Position numbers and translations under genes: made by a program. The notes below the pieces were generated by a model. The model ran no database searches. It was not told the origin of the DNA and worked only from the letters and a program-made list of their open reading frames with translations. This document shows positions 1 through 8,442 of a DNA stretch of 64,000 nucleotides, piece after piece. The stretch spans positions 1-64,000 of the forward strand of contig CAKQTC010000002.1 of assembly GCA_934274515.1 (NCBI GenBank), written 5' to 3'. The stretch comes from an uncultured Clostridia bacterium (GTDB lineage Bacteria; Bacillota; Clostridia; Christensenellales; DTU072). Every line of letters starts with the position of its first letter. Within the stretch, counting starts at the first letter, position 1.

Positions 1-84
1 GAAATAATCTGTTTCGTCGCGCTTTTTTTATCTTTGTATCGGGATATTTTCCATAACCAACCGACCGAACAGTAAGGTGACTAT

Positions 85-465
85 ATGAAAAGAACAAAAA
101 TAATTGCTTTTTTAACGCTCTTAGTAATAATCTGTATTTTAATGCTCGGAGGGTGCGAGGCGGCGTTGAGCGCGTTTCTCAATTACGACGATCCCGCAAA
201 ATACACCACTTCGCAACACATCGAAAGAATTTCGAAAATCGTACGCGAAAACTATATAGGCGACGACGAGTTTACCGATTTTGCCGTATATCCGCTACGC
301 GATAAAGACGACAACGTAATATTTTATCTTGTCGAATTCGAACCGCGCGGTTTTTTGTACGTACATACAACAAAACCCAACCGGGCGATGAAAACAGAAA
401 TGTATATGAAAGATATAACGGAAGTTGATTCCGCTTTATTTCAAATATTCACAAAATGCGTTTAA
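85..465 (+). CDS. Small lipoprotein of unknown function
   Basis: A 126-residue protein. The N-terminus has two basic residues, a hydrophobic stretch (about residues 7-21) and a lipobox LGGC with the lipidated Cys at about 24, so it is predicted to be exported and anchored to the outer face of the membrane. The mature part is mixed alpha/beta, with a strand-rich centre (VYPLRDKDDNVIFYLVEFEP). I do not recognise a family. The start is set by AAGGTGA four bases before the ATG. It stands alone; the next gene is about 250 bases downstream with its own promoter. The protein is short and could be a shortened relative of a longer lipoprotein, but no frameshift is visible within it. Confidence 0.7.
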   Translation: MKRTKIIAFLTLLVIICILMLGGCEAALSAFLNYDDPAKYTTSQHIERISKIVRENYIGDDEFTDFAVYPLRDKDDNVIFYLVEFEPRGFLYVHTTKPNRAMKTEMYMKDITEVDSALFQIFTKCV

Positions 466-665
466 TTTATCCAATAGGGTGGGACGCTAAACGAACACGA
501 TAAAAAATTATGCAAGGATAAAATTATTATTTAGGGATAATGTCATTGCGTCGGAAGTAGAAGTGTTCCTCCGATACTAATTTTCGCGTAACGATACTTA
601 CGAACGGTTTCATAAGGTGAGTTTGCTTATATTGTATATTCTATAAGTTATATTTAATATATGGC

Positions 666-693
666 TTGTATAATTGTGCGAACGTGGTACAAT
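666..693 (+). promoter_or_regulatory. Putative sigma-A promoter for the EEP protein
   Basis: TTGTAT (666-671), 16-base spacer, TACAAT (688-693), just upstream of an AAGGAG site and the ATG at 713. The rest of the 466-712 gap shows no gene. Confidence 0.4.
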
Positions 694-712
694 TAGTAAA
701 AAGGAGTGAACA

Positions 713-1801
713 ATGAATAAAGCGTTAAAAATAACATTCAAAGTATTGATAGCGATAGTTTTGGTTGTCGTTTTAGCAGTTCTTAGTTATCTCGGGTACG
801 TGGTTTTTTCCTATTCGAGAATAGAAGACAATCTAAAGTTAGAAGTCGGGGGAGCGGAAGTAAGCGACGTTGCCGAAGTCGGCAAAGAATACGTTGTAGT
901 TACGCAAAATCTCGGGTTTGGCGCGTACACGCGCGATTTTACGTTTTTTATGGACGGCGGTAAAGAGTCGAGAGCGAAGAGCGCGGAGAGCGTAAGAACA
1001 GCCATAAACAAGGGAGCGCAAACCGTTAAATCGCTTAATCCCGATTTCGTGCTTTTTCAAGAAATAGACACGGATGCGGACAGGAGTCATCATATCGACC
1101 AAAGGACGCTCATAAATCCGTATTTTGCCGATTATGCGTCGGCGTTTGCAGAGAACTATCATTCGGCGTATTTGATGTACCCGTTGACCAAACCGCACGG
1201 CGCGTCAAAAGCGGGAATAATGACTTTTTCCAAGTCGAAAATCACGTCGTCGCTTAGAAGAAGTCTGCCTATATCGACGGGTTTTTCCAAGTTTTTGGAT
1301 TTGGACAGATGTTATTCGATAACAAGAGTTCCCGTCGATAACGGGAAAGAACTCGTATTGTTTAACGTTCATCTTTCGGCGTACGGCGGCAGCGACGAAA
1401 TTCGTTCGGCGCAAGTAAATATGTTGCTTACGGATATGCAAACCGAGTATGAAAAAGGTAACTATGCCGTTTGCGGCGGAGATTTTAACCACGATTTTAC
1501 GGGTGATTCTACGCAAAAACTCAACGGCGGCGGCGAAGTCGATTTCGGCTGGGCGCAACCGTTTCCGATGGACATACTGAAGAATTATTCGGGTATCGAG
1601 AGAGCGGACGCTTACGACGACGGAGAAGTTAATCCTACCTGTCGGAACTGCGACGTTCCTTACGAAGAAGGCAACTTTACTATAATCGTGGACGGTTTTT
1701 TGACGAGCAAAAACGTCAAAGTCGTCAATCTTAAAAACGTTGTGACAGGGTTTGAATACTCCGACCATAACCCCGTGGCAATGAGGTTCGTGCTAAATTA
1801 A
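713..1801 (+). CDS. Membrane-anchored endonuclease/exonuclease/phosphatase (EEP) family protein
   Basis: 362 residues with one N-terminal membrane segment (about 7-34) and an extracytoplasmic EEP (DNase I-like) domain. Visible family motifs in order: QNLGFG with metal-site Asn near 66, FQEIDTD with the metal-binding Glu near 117, NVHLSAYG, GGDFNHDF (Asp and Asn of the catalytic core), and the terminal SDHNP with the catalytic Asp-His near 351-352. These residues support a metal-dependent phosphoesterase; the substrate (nucleic acid, phospholipid or sphingolipid head group, or another phosphodiester) cannot be told from sequence. The start is supported by AAGGAG eight bases upstream. It appears monocistronic, with its own promoter and a terminator right after the stop. 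Confidence 0.85.
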   Translation: MNKALKITFKVLIAIVLVVVLAVLSYLGYVVFSYSRIEDNLKLEVGGAEVSDVAEVGKEYVVVTQNLGFGAYTRDFTFFMDGGKESRAKSAESVRTAINKGAQTVKSLNPDFVLFQEIDTDADRSHHIDQRTLINPYFADYASAFAENYHSAYLMYPLTKPHGASKAGIMTFSKSKITSSLRRSLPISTGFSKFLDLDRCYSITRVPVDNGKELVLFNVHLSAYGGSDEIRSAQVNMLLTDMQTEYEKGNYAVCGGDFNHDFTGDSTQKLNGGGEVDFGWAQPFPMDILKNYSGIERADAYDDGEVNPTCRNCDVPYEEGNFTIIVDGFLTSKNVKVVNLKNVVTGFEYSDHNPVAMRFVLN

Positions 1802-1820
1802 CAAAAGGAAAAAACATTTT

Positions 1821-1848
1821 ACGCGTCGCGTAAAGCGGCGCGTTTTTT
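1821..1848 (+). terminator. Rho-independent terminator after the EEP gene
   Basis: Nine-base stem (1821-1829 with 1835-1843, one G-T wobble), five-base loop GTAAA, followed by a run of six T. Confidence 0.75.
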
Positions 1849-1976
1849 ACGTCGCATAAAGCGTGCGGAACGGAAAAATATTTAATTTATTTATGTAGAA
1901 AATAATCAAAATAAAGAAAAATATCGGTTGTCGAAACAAAAAAAATCGAAAAATATTAAAAATATCTTAAAAATGC

Positions 1977-2006
1977 TTTACACAGTAGTTCGACAAGGTG
2001 TATCAT
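1977..2006 (+). promoter_or_regulatory. Promoter of the oligopeptide transport operon
   Basis: TTTACA (1977-1982), 18-base spacer, TATCAT (2001-2006). Transcription would begin near 2013, about 40 bases before the chosen oppA start at 2053. Confidence 0.6.
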
Positions 2007-2052
2007 ATATCTTAACATGGAAAAATATAAAATCTACATGGAGGTAAGATTA

Positions 2053-4176
2053 ATGAAAACGAAAAAAACTCTATTACTAGTCATTGCAACGCTGGTCGTA
2101 GTTGTTTTGGCGATTAGTGGTATCGTTGCTTGTACCAAAGCGACGTACGATACCATTATCATCGGTTCTTCTACCGAACTTTCCGGGGATTTCCGTTGGC
2201 CGGGAATCGGAAGTTCTAGCGCAAATGCAACCGACCAAGACGTCTCAAAATTGACGACGGGATACTCTACGATGGAAATTAATCGTGGCGGCGCTTATGT
2301 TTGGAACGACACTGCCGTAAAAAGTAAAACGGAAGAAGAAATTGCAAACAGCGACGGAACGAAGAATTTCAAAATCACCGTGGAACTCAATAAGGGTCTC
2401 AAAATGAGCAACGGAGAAGAAGTGAAAGCGTCAAACTACTTGGCTTACGCTCTCGCGATGAGCACCCCCGTTGCAGAAGACGCTTTTGGGTTGGCACAAG
2501 CGGGAAACGCTATCGTCGGCTTTGATACTTTCAGTGCTTACAACGGTACGAATGCGGGAGAAAAAGCGACCAAAGAATTGAAAGGTCTCAGACTTTTGGG
2601 AGATTACAAATTCTCCATAGAGATTTCTTCCGAATTCTATCCTTATTATTATGCCGACACCTACGGTCTGCTTACGCCTTACGATTCGAAACTGGTTCTC
2701 GGTGACGGCGTTTCCGTAAAAGACGACGGCAACGGCGCTTATCTCGACGGCAACTGGTACGAAAAGAAAGGCGACGAATACAAGAAGGTCGCTCACCTCA
2801 AAGCGGCAAGATACGATACCTCTAAGTACGCGTTTACCGGCGCTTATACCATTGAAAAATGGGATGAATCCAAAAAAGAAGTGACTTTGGCTCTTAACAA
2901 AAATTACAAAGGTAACTTCGAGGGTCAAAAAGGAAGTATTCCTAAAATCGTTATCAGAAAAGTTGTAGCCGCTACGCAAATCAATTCGCTTAAAAACGGC
3001 GAAGTAGATATTTTGGAAGGTCTTACCGGCGGAGAATCCGTCAATGCGGCTCTCGCTATGGCTTTCTCGACCGGACACTTTAAGGAAAACCACTATGACA
3101 GAGCAGGTTACGGTAAAGTTCAATTCGATTGCGATTTCGGACCTACGATGTTTGCCGAAGTAAGACAAGCGGTTGCGTACAGTTTGGATAGACCCGACTT
3201 TGCCAACACGTTCCTTCAAGGCTACGGCTCGGTTGTCTCCGCACCTTATTCGGTTAATTTTGACGCGGCGATTACTCTCGGCGATTCTCTCGCCAACGCG
3301 ATTAAAGATTATGCGGTATCCGCAGACAATGCAAAGAAAGTTCTCGTTGACGGCGGTTGGACTTATACCAGCACCGGAGAAAATAAAGGCGCAAACTGGA
3401 CGGCGGGCACGGGTGCGGACGCTGTTAGATACAAAAAACTTTCGGCTTCCGAATACGGTCCCAACAACGTAAACCAGACCTATCAAGGCGTTACCAGCGA
3501 AGGTGTTTCGTATAAGACACTTAAAGTAGGAAACGACTATTATATGCCTCTCGTCATCAACTGGTTCTCCACGGAAGACAATGAAGTTTCCGAATTGTTG
3601 ACGACTAAATTAAAGACGAAAGATTCTCTTAAGACTCTCGGTATGCTTATCACCAAGACGGAAGGTTCGTTCCCTAAACTTATAGGTGAAATTAAAAGAT
3701 TAGCATCTCAAGGTTATGGCGGCACTCCGCAATACGGTATGTTTAACTTGGCTACCGGTTGGAACACGGCAATGTATGATTACGCTTTCAACTGGGTAGA
3801 TAAAGCCGACCCCGAATATGCCCAATATTTCGGATACAGTTCGAACAAACTTTCCGACCCGTATGACGCGGCGTTCAAGTGGGCTGATAAGAGCAATAAA
3901 AATCTCACTTATGATGAAGCGGTGGCTAAATCCGGCGGAAAACTCGGTATGAACTATCTCTCGCAAGCAATGGTATACAGCGTAAAACCCGGCGATGTCG
4001 ATGAATACAACAAGTGGTTCAAGGCGTATATGATAAGATGGAACGAACTTTTGCCCGATATTCCTCTTTACAGCAACATCTATTACGATGTGTACAACAG
4101 CAGCAAACTCGACGGTCTCCAAACCGGACCCTTCTGGAATGCGGCACAAGAACTTCTTTATCAAAAGATTAAATAG
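2053..4176 (+). CDS. oppA: Oligopeptide-type ABC transporter substrate-binding lipoprotein
   Basis: 707 residues, SBP family 5 (OppA/DppA type). It binds the peptide (or other family substrate) outside the cell and delivers it to the two permeases encoded downstream. The N-terminus is a lipoprotein signal (MKTKKT, hydrophobic core, lipobox IVAC with Cys near 27). An in-frame ATG lies 36 bases upstream, but GGAGGT at 2040-2045 sits seven bases before the ATG at 2053, which fixes the start. The family pattern is visible: IGSSTELSGDFRWP near the mature N-terminus, KLLGDYKF-like strand motifs and the late VRQAVAYSLDRPD motif (family form R-A-I-x-x-A-I-D-R). At over 700 residues it is longer than typical family members (about 520-600). 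Ligand specificity cannot be read from sequence. Confidence 0.9.
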   Translation: MKTKKTLLLVIATLVVVVLAISGIVACTKATYDTIIIGSSTELSGDFRWPGIGSSSANATDQDVSKLTTGYSTMEINRGGAYVWNDTAVKSKTEEEIANSDGTKNFKITVELNKGLKMSNGEEVKASNYLAYALAMSTPVAEDAFGLAQAGNAIVGFDTFSAYNGTNAGEKATKELKGLRLLGDYKFSIEISSEFYPYYYADTYGLLTPYDSKLVLGDGVSVKDDGNGAYLDGNWYEKKGDEYKKVAHLKAARYDTSKYAFTGAYTIEKWDESKKEVTLALNKNYKGNFEGQKGSIPKIVIRKVVAATQINSLKNGEVDILEGLTGGESVNAALAMAFSTGHFKENHYDRAGYGKVQFDCDFGPTMFAEVRQAVAYSLDRPDFANTFLQGYGSVVSAPYSVNFDAAITLGDSLANAIKDYAVSADNAKKVLVDGGWTYTSTGENKGANWTAGTGADAVRYKKLSASEYGPNNVNQTYQGVTSEGVSYKTLKVGNDYYMPLVINWFSTEDNEVSELLTTKLKTKDSLKTLGMLITKTEGSFPKLIGEIKRLASQGYGGTPQYGMFNLATGWNTAMYDYAFNWVDKADPEYAQYFGYSSNKLSDPYDAAFKWADKSNKNLTYDEAVAKSGGKLGMNYLSQAMVYSVKPGDVDEYNKWFKAYMIRWNELLPDIPLYSNIYYDVYNSSKLDGLQTGPFWNAAQELLYQKIK

Positions 4177-4200
4177 TTCTTCATAAAATTCAAATTATAC

Positions 4201-4225
4201 GTCGGGGAGACTCGCGCTCCCCGAC
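4201..4225 (+). terminator. Stem-loop between oppA and oppB
   Basis: Perfect nine-base stem GTCGGGGAG / CTCCCCGAC with a seven-base loop 25 bases after the oppA stop, but without a T run. Such an element may stabilise or partly terminate the oppA message, giving more binding protein than permease. A second, weaker hairpin (GGCGTTCC-GATA-GGAATGCC) lies at 4281-4300. Confidence 0.5.
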
Positions 4226-4233
4226 CGTATCGG

Positions 4234-4247
4234 TGAAAGCGTTTACG
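4234..4247 (+). promoter_or_regulatory. cre-like operator 1
   Basis: TGAAAGCGTTTACG matches the CcpA/LacI-type cre consensus TGWAANCGNTNWCA at 13 of 14 positions (last base G instead of A). It lies in the 183-base oppA-oppB gap. Confidence 0.45.
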
Positions 4248-4320
4248 AAAATCGTAGTTTAATTTTAATAAAAATTATGAGGCGTTCCGATAGGAATGCC
4301 GTTTTATGTAAAATAGGTTT

Positions 4321-4334
4321 TTTAAGCGCTTTCA
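4321..4334 (-). promoter_or_regulatory. cre-like operator 2
   Basis: On the minus strand this reads TGAAAGCGCTTAAA, 13 of 14 matches to the same consensus, 73 bases after operator 1 and 25 bases before the oppB start. Confidence 0.45.
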
Positions 4335-4359
4335 GCAATACGATAATAGGAGTAAAACA

Positions 4360-5409
4360 ATGGGAAAATACCTACTAAAGAGATTTCTATACATTTTATT
4401 GGTTTTCTTTATGTTATCGTTTTTGATGTATGTAATCTTTGACGCCGTCCCGTTTGACCGCGCTAAGACGTTATCCGAGGCGCAGAGGGGGGTTTACAAA
4501 AACGATCCCAACGGTCCCGCAAAATTGGAGAAACTATATCACGATTATCGAGTCGAACTCGGATATGAGGATAAAGAAGGTAACGACATCAACATAGTTG
4601 AGCGATGGCTTGCGTGGCTTGGTCTGATGCCCAAAAACGGCAAATTCAGCGGAATGCTCCAAGGAGATTTCGGGGATAGTTATTTGACTGTGGTCAAACC
4701 CGTTATGGACGTCGTGCGAGAGCCGATGAAAACGACGATATTCATTAATATTATTGCTACAGTCATTGCTTTGGCGGTAACTATTCCGCTCGGTATTTTT
4801 TGCGCCGTAAAAAAAGGAAGCAAGCGAGATACTGCGATACAGGTGGGCAGTATCATAGGGTACAGTATGCCGACGTTTATCGTGGCGATTTTGTTTATTT
4901 TCTTGTTTGCCATTCTTATCCCGATTTTCCCAGTGTCCGGGATGGGCACTCCGGGAAACCCTTATACGGGAATTGTGGCGTTTTTCGATAAATTGTATTA
5001 TTTATGTCTTCCGCTTATTGTAATGACGTTTTGTTCGCTTGGCGGCATGACGAGATACGTGAGAGCGTCGATGATAGAGGCATTGTCAATGGACTGCATC
5101 CGCACGGCAAGAGCCAAAGGTCTTAAAGAACGCACGGTAATTTATTCACACGCATGGCGCAATGCCTTGATACCTATCGTAACGCTTGTCGTGGGTTGGT
5201 TTTTGGGCATTTTCTCGGGTTCGATTATGATAGAAACAATCTTCCAAATCGAAGGTATGGGCAAAGTATATATTTCTTCGCTTAACGCCAACGATTACAA
5301 CGTTGTTTTAACTTTGCAGATGTTTTACATCATTATCGCGTTGATGGGTAATTTGTTGATTGACATTCTTTACGGTGTTATCGACCCGCGTATTCGCGTG
5401 AATAAATAG
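4360..5409 (+). CDS. oppB: Oligopeptide ABC transporter permease, OppB/DppB family
   Basis: 349 residues, inner-membrane permease forming half of the translocation pore. It shows the OppB layout: one N-terminal membrane segment (about 8-30), a long extracytoplasmic loop (about 31-125), then five hydrophobic segments. The cytoplasmic EAA loop that contacts the ATPases is clear: YVRASMIEALSMDCIRTARAKG followed by HAWRNALIPIV. The C-terminus LIDILYGVIDPRIR is typical of the family. AGGAG precedes the ATG. The oppC start follows 12 bases after the stop, so they are co-transcribed. The extracytoplasmic loop is somewhat longer than usual. Confidence 0.93.
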   Translation: MGKYLLKRFLYILLVFFMLSFLMYVIFDAVPFDRAKTLSEAQRGVYKNDPNGPAKLEKLYHDYRVELGYEDKEGNDINIVERWLAWLGLMPKNGKFSGMLQGDFGDSYLTVVKPVMDVVREPMKTTIFINIIATVIALAVTIPLGIFCAVKKGSKRDTAIQVGSIIGYSMPTFIVAILFIFLFAILIPIFPVSGMGTPGNPYTGIVAFFDKLYYLCLPLIVMTFCSLGGMTRYVRASMIEALSMDCIRTARAKGLKERTVIYSHAWRNALIPIVTLVVGWFLGIFSGSIMIETIFQIEGMGKVYISSLNANDYNVVLTLQMFYIIIALMGNLLIDILYGVIDPRIRVNK

Positions 5410-5421
5410 GAGGTCGCGCTT

Positions 5422-7413
5422 ATGAAAAATAAAGAGAAGACAGTCGTTGAAAAGTCTCCTAATAAAGTTAATTCATTTTTCAAAAAGGTAGGCAAAACTT
5501 TCGGTACGGCAGGGAAAACGTTGTGGCGTTGGACAAAACGCACGCTTATGGGAGCAAGCAAGGAAGCCGCCCCTGATTTTAGCGTAGAAGCCATCGAAAC
5601 CCCCGGGAAAGAGATTGCAAAAAATTTCTTCTCCAACAAATTGGCAGTAATTTCGTTGGTTGTATTTTTGGTAATGTTCTTTTTGGCAATCTTCGGACCT
5701 CTTATTTGGCCGATGGATGTCAATTATACGCAAAGTCGTCACGTAAATTTGGCCCCAGGATATAATTTCTTAAAAATTCCGGGGAAATTGTCGTCTAACG
5801 TAAAAGATCTTGCTTCGTTTAGTTATTTTTCGGTGGGATTATCCGAAGACGGTAAGATGTACGTGTGGGGAAACACAAAAATTTCAAATTCGGCAACTAA
5901 TGCCAATATGAAAAAATACCCGGAAGACCTCGACAAAAAAGAGGTAAAATTTATAGGCGCCGGTGTGGACCACGCCATAGCGATTACAGCCGACGGTAAA
6001 GTTTACGGTTGGGGAGAATATAACAACGCTCAATACGGGGATAAAGGCTCGCTTTACGGACAGCCTACCGTAATTAATATGCCGTCAATTTTACAAAGAG
6101 GCAGAATTAACGTTAACAACGTTCAACAGTTGGAATGCGGATATCAGGTAAGCGCGATAGTGATGAAAGACGGCACGGTTATCGGTTGGGGAAATATGAA
6201 CTCCGGTGCCGGCAATATGAAAGAACTCAACAAACTTACCAACGTGGAAAAGGTCGGATTTTTGAAGAGTAATGCGGTTGCTCTCTTAAAAGACGGAACG
6301 CTCTGGCTGGGAAAAGCCGAGCAGCAATATCCGATTATAAAGGTTAACGGTAAAGAATATCCCGTAGAAGAATACTTAAAGGGTAAAAAGATAACGAATT
6401 TTGCTTGTACGGAGTCTGCTATCTCGGTAATTATAGACGGAAAAGAGTTGGGAACACTCGGTTGGATTTCATCCGACGTGCCCGTACCTGTTTTTCAAGA
6501 AGGCGAATTTCCGACGGCCATCGAAGGAGGAACTTCTCATTTTCTCGTTACGACAAACAAAAACAGAGTATATGCTTTCGGCGGAAACGAATTCGGTCAA
6601 GCGACGGGATTTTCGTCGATAAAAGAAGGTTCGACCGCATACGCTTGTTCTTTCCAAAATTATTTGGTAGACGAAAATAGGGACGTTGTGGCTAAAAACG
6701 GACTTAAAGGATACTTCTTCGGAACCGACGATCAAGGCAGAGACGTGTTTAAGAGAGTTATTCACGGCGGGAAGATGACTATGACCATAGGCGCGGTTGC
6801 CGTTATTATTTCTTCGTTAATCGGAATTATTATAGGCGTTATATCGGGATATTTCGGCGGTTGGGTAGACATAGTGCTGATGCGTATTACGGAAGTAGTT
6901 TCGTCGATACCGTTTTTACCGTTTGCGATTATACTTTCCGCTGTTCTTGCGGGTACGTCCGTAACCGAAGACACTCGTATATTCATTATAATGGTAATTT
7001 TGGGGTTACTCTCGTGGACGGGACTTGCTCGTATGGTTAGAGGTCAGGTTCTTGCGGAAAGAGAAAAAGAATTCGTCACCGCCGCAAAGGCGATGGGGGT
7101 AAAGGAAAACCGCATTGCGTTTAAGCATATACTGCCAAACGTTATATCGGTAATTTTGGTAAATATGACCTTGGATTTTGCAGGTTGTATGCTTACCGAA
7201 GCCTCCCTTTCGTACTTAGGTTTCGGCGTTGTTCTTCCGAGACCCACCTGGGGTAATATGCTAAATAAATGTAATAGCGAAATAGTTATATCTCAGTTCT
7301 GGTGGAGATGGCTGTTCCCGTCGTTGTTCTTGTTGATAACTACGATTTGTATTAACATTATCGGCGACACGTTGAGGGACGTTATGGATCCCAAATCAAC
7401 CAAAGACAAATAA
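5422..7413 (+). CDS. oppC: OppC/DppC-type permease with an inserted RCC1-like beta-propeller
   Basis: 663 residues, more than twice the usual ~300 for this family. The frame is a normal OppC: cytoplasmic basic tail, TM1 (about 72-97), then from about residue 427 the family motif FFGTDDQGRDVFKRVIHG, the remaining membrane segments, and the EAA loop (RGQVLAEREKEFVTAAKAMG, then HILPN). Between TM1 and that motif lie about 315 extra residues (nucleotides ~5750-6700) with seven RCC1-like repeats, each ending in a DGxVYxWG-type motif: EDGKMYVWGN, ADGKVYGWGE, KDGTVIGWGN, KDGTLWLGK, a weaker repeat near GTLGWISS, NKNRVYAFGGNEFGQ, and a terminal partial repeat. Seven such repeats are what one RCC1 propeller needs. 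By OppC topology this loop faces outward, where the binding protein docks. The reading frame is uninterrupted and GGAGG precedes the ATG. The domain call is from repeat pattern; its role is unknown. Confidence 0.88.
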   Translation: MKNKEKTVVEKSPNKVNSFFKKVGKTFGTAGKTLWRWTKRTLMGASKEAAPDFSVEAIETPGKEIAKNFFSNKLAVISLVVFLVMFFLAIFGPLIWPMDVNYTQSRHVNLAPGYNFLKIPGKLSSNVKDLASFSYFSVGLSEDGKMYVWGNTKISNSATNANMKKYPEDLDKKEVKFIGAGVDHAIAITADGKVYGWGEYNNAQYGDKGSLYGQPTVINMPSILQRGRINVNNVQQLECGYQVSAIVMKDGTVIGWGNMNSGAGNMKELNKLTNVEKVGFLKSNAVALLKDGTLWLGKAEQQYPIIKVNGKEYPVEEYLKGKKITNFACTESAISVIIDGKELGTLGWISSDVPVPVFQEGEFPTAIEGGTSHFLVTTNKNRVYAFGGNEFGQATGFSSIKEGSTAYACSFQNYLVDENRDVVAKNGLKGYFFGTDDQGRDVFKRVIHGGKMTMTIGAVAVIISSLIGIIIGVISGYFGGWVDIVLMRITEVVSSIPFLPFAIILSAVLAGTSVTEDTRIFIIMVILGLLSWTGLARMVRGQVLAEREKEFVTAAKAMGVKENRIAFKHILPNVISVILVNMTLDFAGCMLTEASLSYLGFGVVLPRPTWGNMLNKCNSEIVISQFWWRWLFPSLFLLITTICINIIGDTLRDVMDPKSTKDK

Positions 7414-7425
7414 GGAGGGACGAAA

Positions 7426-8442
7426 ATGGCATTACTCGAAGTAAAAGATTTGCATACGTTCTTCCGCACGAAGAAAGGTATAGTCAAGGCGGTTAACGGG
7501 GTTTCGTATTCCGTAGATAAGGGTAAAACAATCGGCATAGTCGGCGAGTCCGGCAGCGGAAAGAGCGTCGAAGCGATGAGTATTCTTCGGCTTTTGGACG
7601 AAAACGGCTGGATTGAGCGCGGCGAGATATTATTCGAAGGCAAGGACTTGACGAAACTTTCGATGAACGATATGTATAACGTCAGGGGTAACGCGATTTC
7701 GGTTATATTCCAAGAACCGATGACGAGTCTTAACCCTGTATTCAGCGTGAAGAAACAACTTTCCGAACCTTTTATCATACACCAAAAGATGAAAAAGAAA
7801 GAGGCGGAAGAGAAAGCGCTTGAAATGTTGGAAGCGGTACAAATTCCGAACCCCGAGGCTGTTTTGAAACAGTATCCGCACCAACTATCGGGCGGAATGC
7901 GACAAAGGGTAATGATAGCGATGGCGCTTGCGTGTAAGCCGAAGATATTGATAGCGGACGAACCGACGACGGCGCTCGACGTTACCATACAAGCGCAGAT
8001 TTTGCATCTTATGAACCAACTGCAAGCGGAAAACGGGACGTCGATTATCTTTATCACGCACGATTTAGGCGTTATAAACGAGATGGCGGACGACGTAGTC
8101 GTAATGTACTGCGGACAGGTTGTCGAACAAGCCCCCGCAAAAATTATTTTTAGAGATTGCAAGCAAAGTCACCCGTATACCGAAGGGTTGATGCGAGCCG
8201 TACCGCGACTTGACGGCGACAACGAACGGCTCGAACCCATTCCCGGCAACGTTCCGCATCCATTGGCACTGCCTAAGGGTTGCAAGTTTGCGCCTAGGTG
8301 CAAATACTGTACCGAGCGTTGTATGGAAGAGGAGCCGGAACTCATAGACGTCGCTCCTAATCAAAAAGTCAGATGTTTTTATCCCGAAAAGGAGGTAAGG
8401 AATAGTGTCGAACACCAAAAAGAAGTTGTTGAGTATAACTAA
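7426..8442 (+). CDS. oppD: Oligopeptide ABC transporter ATPase, OppD/DppD family
   Basis: 338 residues, one of two nucleotide-binding subunits powering import. Visible motifs: Walker A GESGSGKS (about 43-50), Q-loop FQEPMTSLNP, signature LSGGMRQR, Walker B ILIADEPTTALD with catalytic Glu, and H-loop ITHDLG. The C-terminal oligo_HPY region holds four clustered Cys (CKFAPRCKYCTERC), as in DppD proteins known to carry a [4Fe-4S] cluster. The length is normal. GGAGG precedes the ATG; the 3' end overlaps the next gene by 38 bases. Confidence 0.95.
   Translation: MALLEVKDLHTFFRTKKGIVKAVNGVSYSVDKGKTIGIVGESGSGKSVEAMSILRLLDENGWIERGEILFEGKDLTKLSMNDMYNVRGNAISVIFQEPMTSLNPVFSVKKQLSEPFIIHQKMKKKEAEEKALEMLEAVQIPNPEAVLKQYPHQLSGGMRQRVMIAMALACKPKILIADEPTTALDVTIQAQILHLMNQLQAENGTSIIFITHDLGVINEMADDVVVMYCGQVVEQAPAKIIFRDCKQSHPYTEGLMRAVPRLDGDNERLEPIPGNVPHPLALPKGCKFAPRCKYCTERCMEEEPELIDVAPNQKVRCFYPEKEVRNSVEHQKEVVEYN

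Noticed and set aside
2017..2052. Upstream extension of oppA (ATG at 2017)
   Set aside because: No ribosome binding site, and the extension would precede the lipoprotein signal; GGAGGT fits the ATG at 2053.
2431..3486. A 351-codon open frame opposite oppA
   Set aside because: Shadow of the oppA coding frame; no motif and no start signals.
7293..8162. A 289-codon open frame opposite oppC/oppD
   Set aside because: Shadow of two real genes; Ser/Ile/Thr-rich pattern typical of the reverse of ATPase genes.
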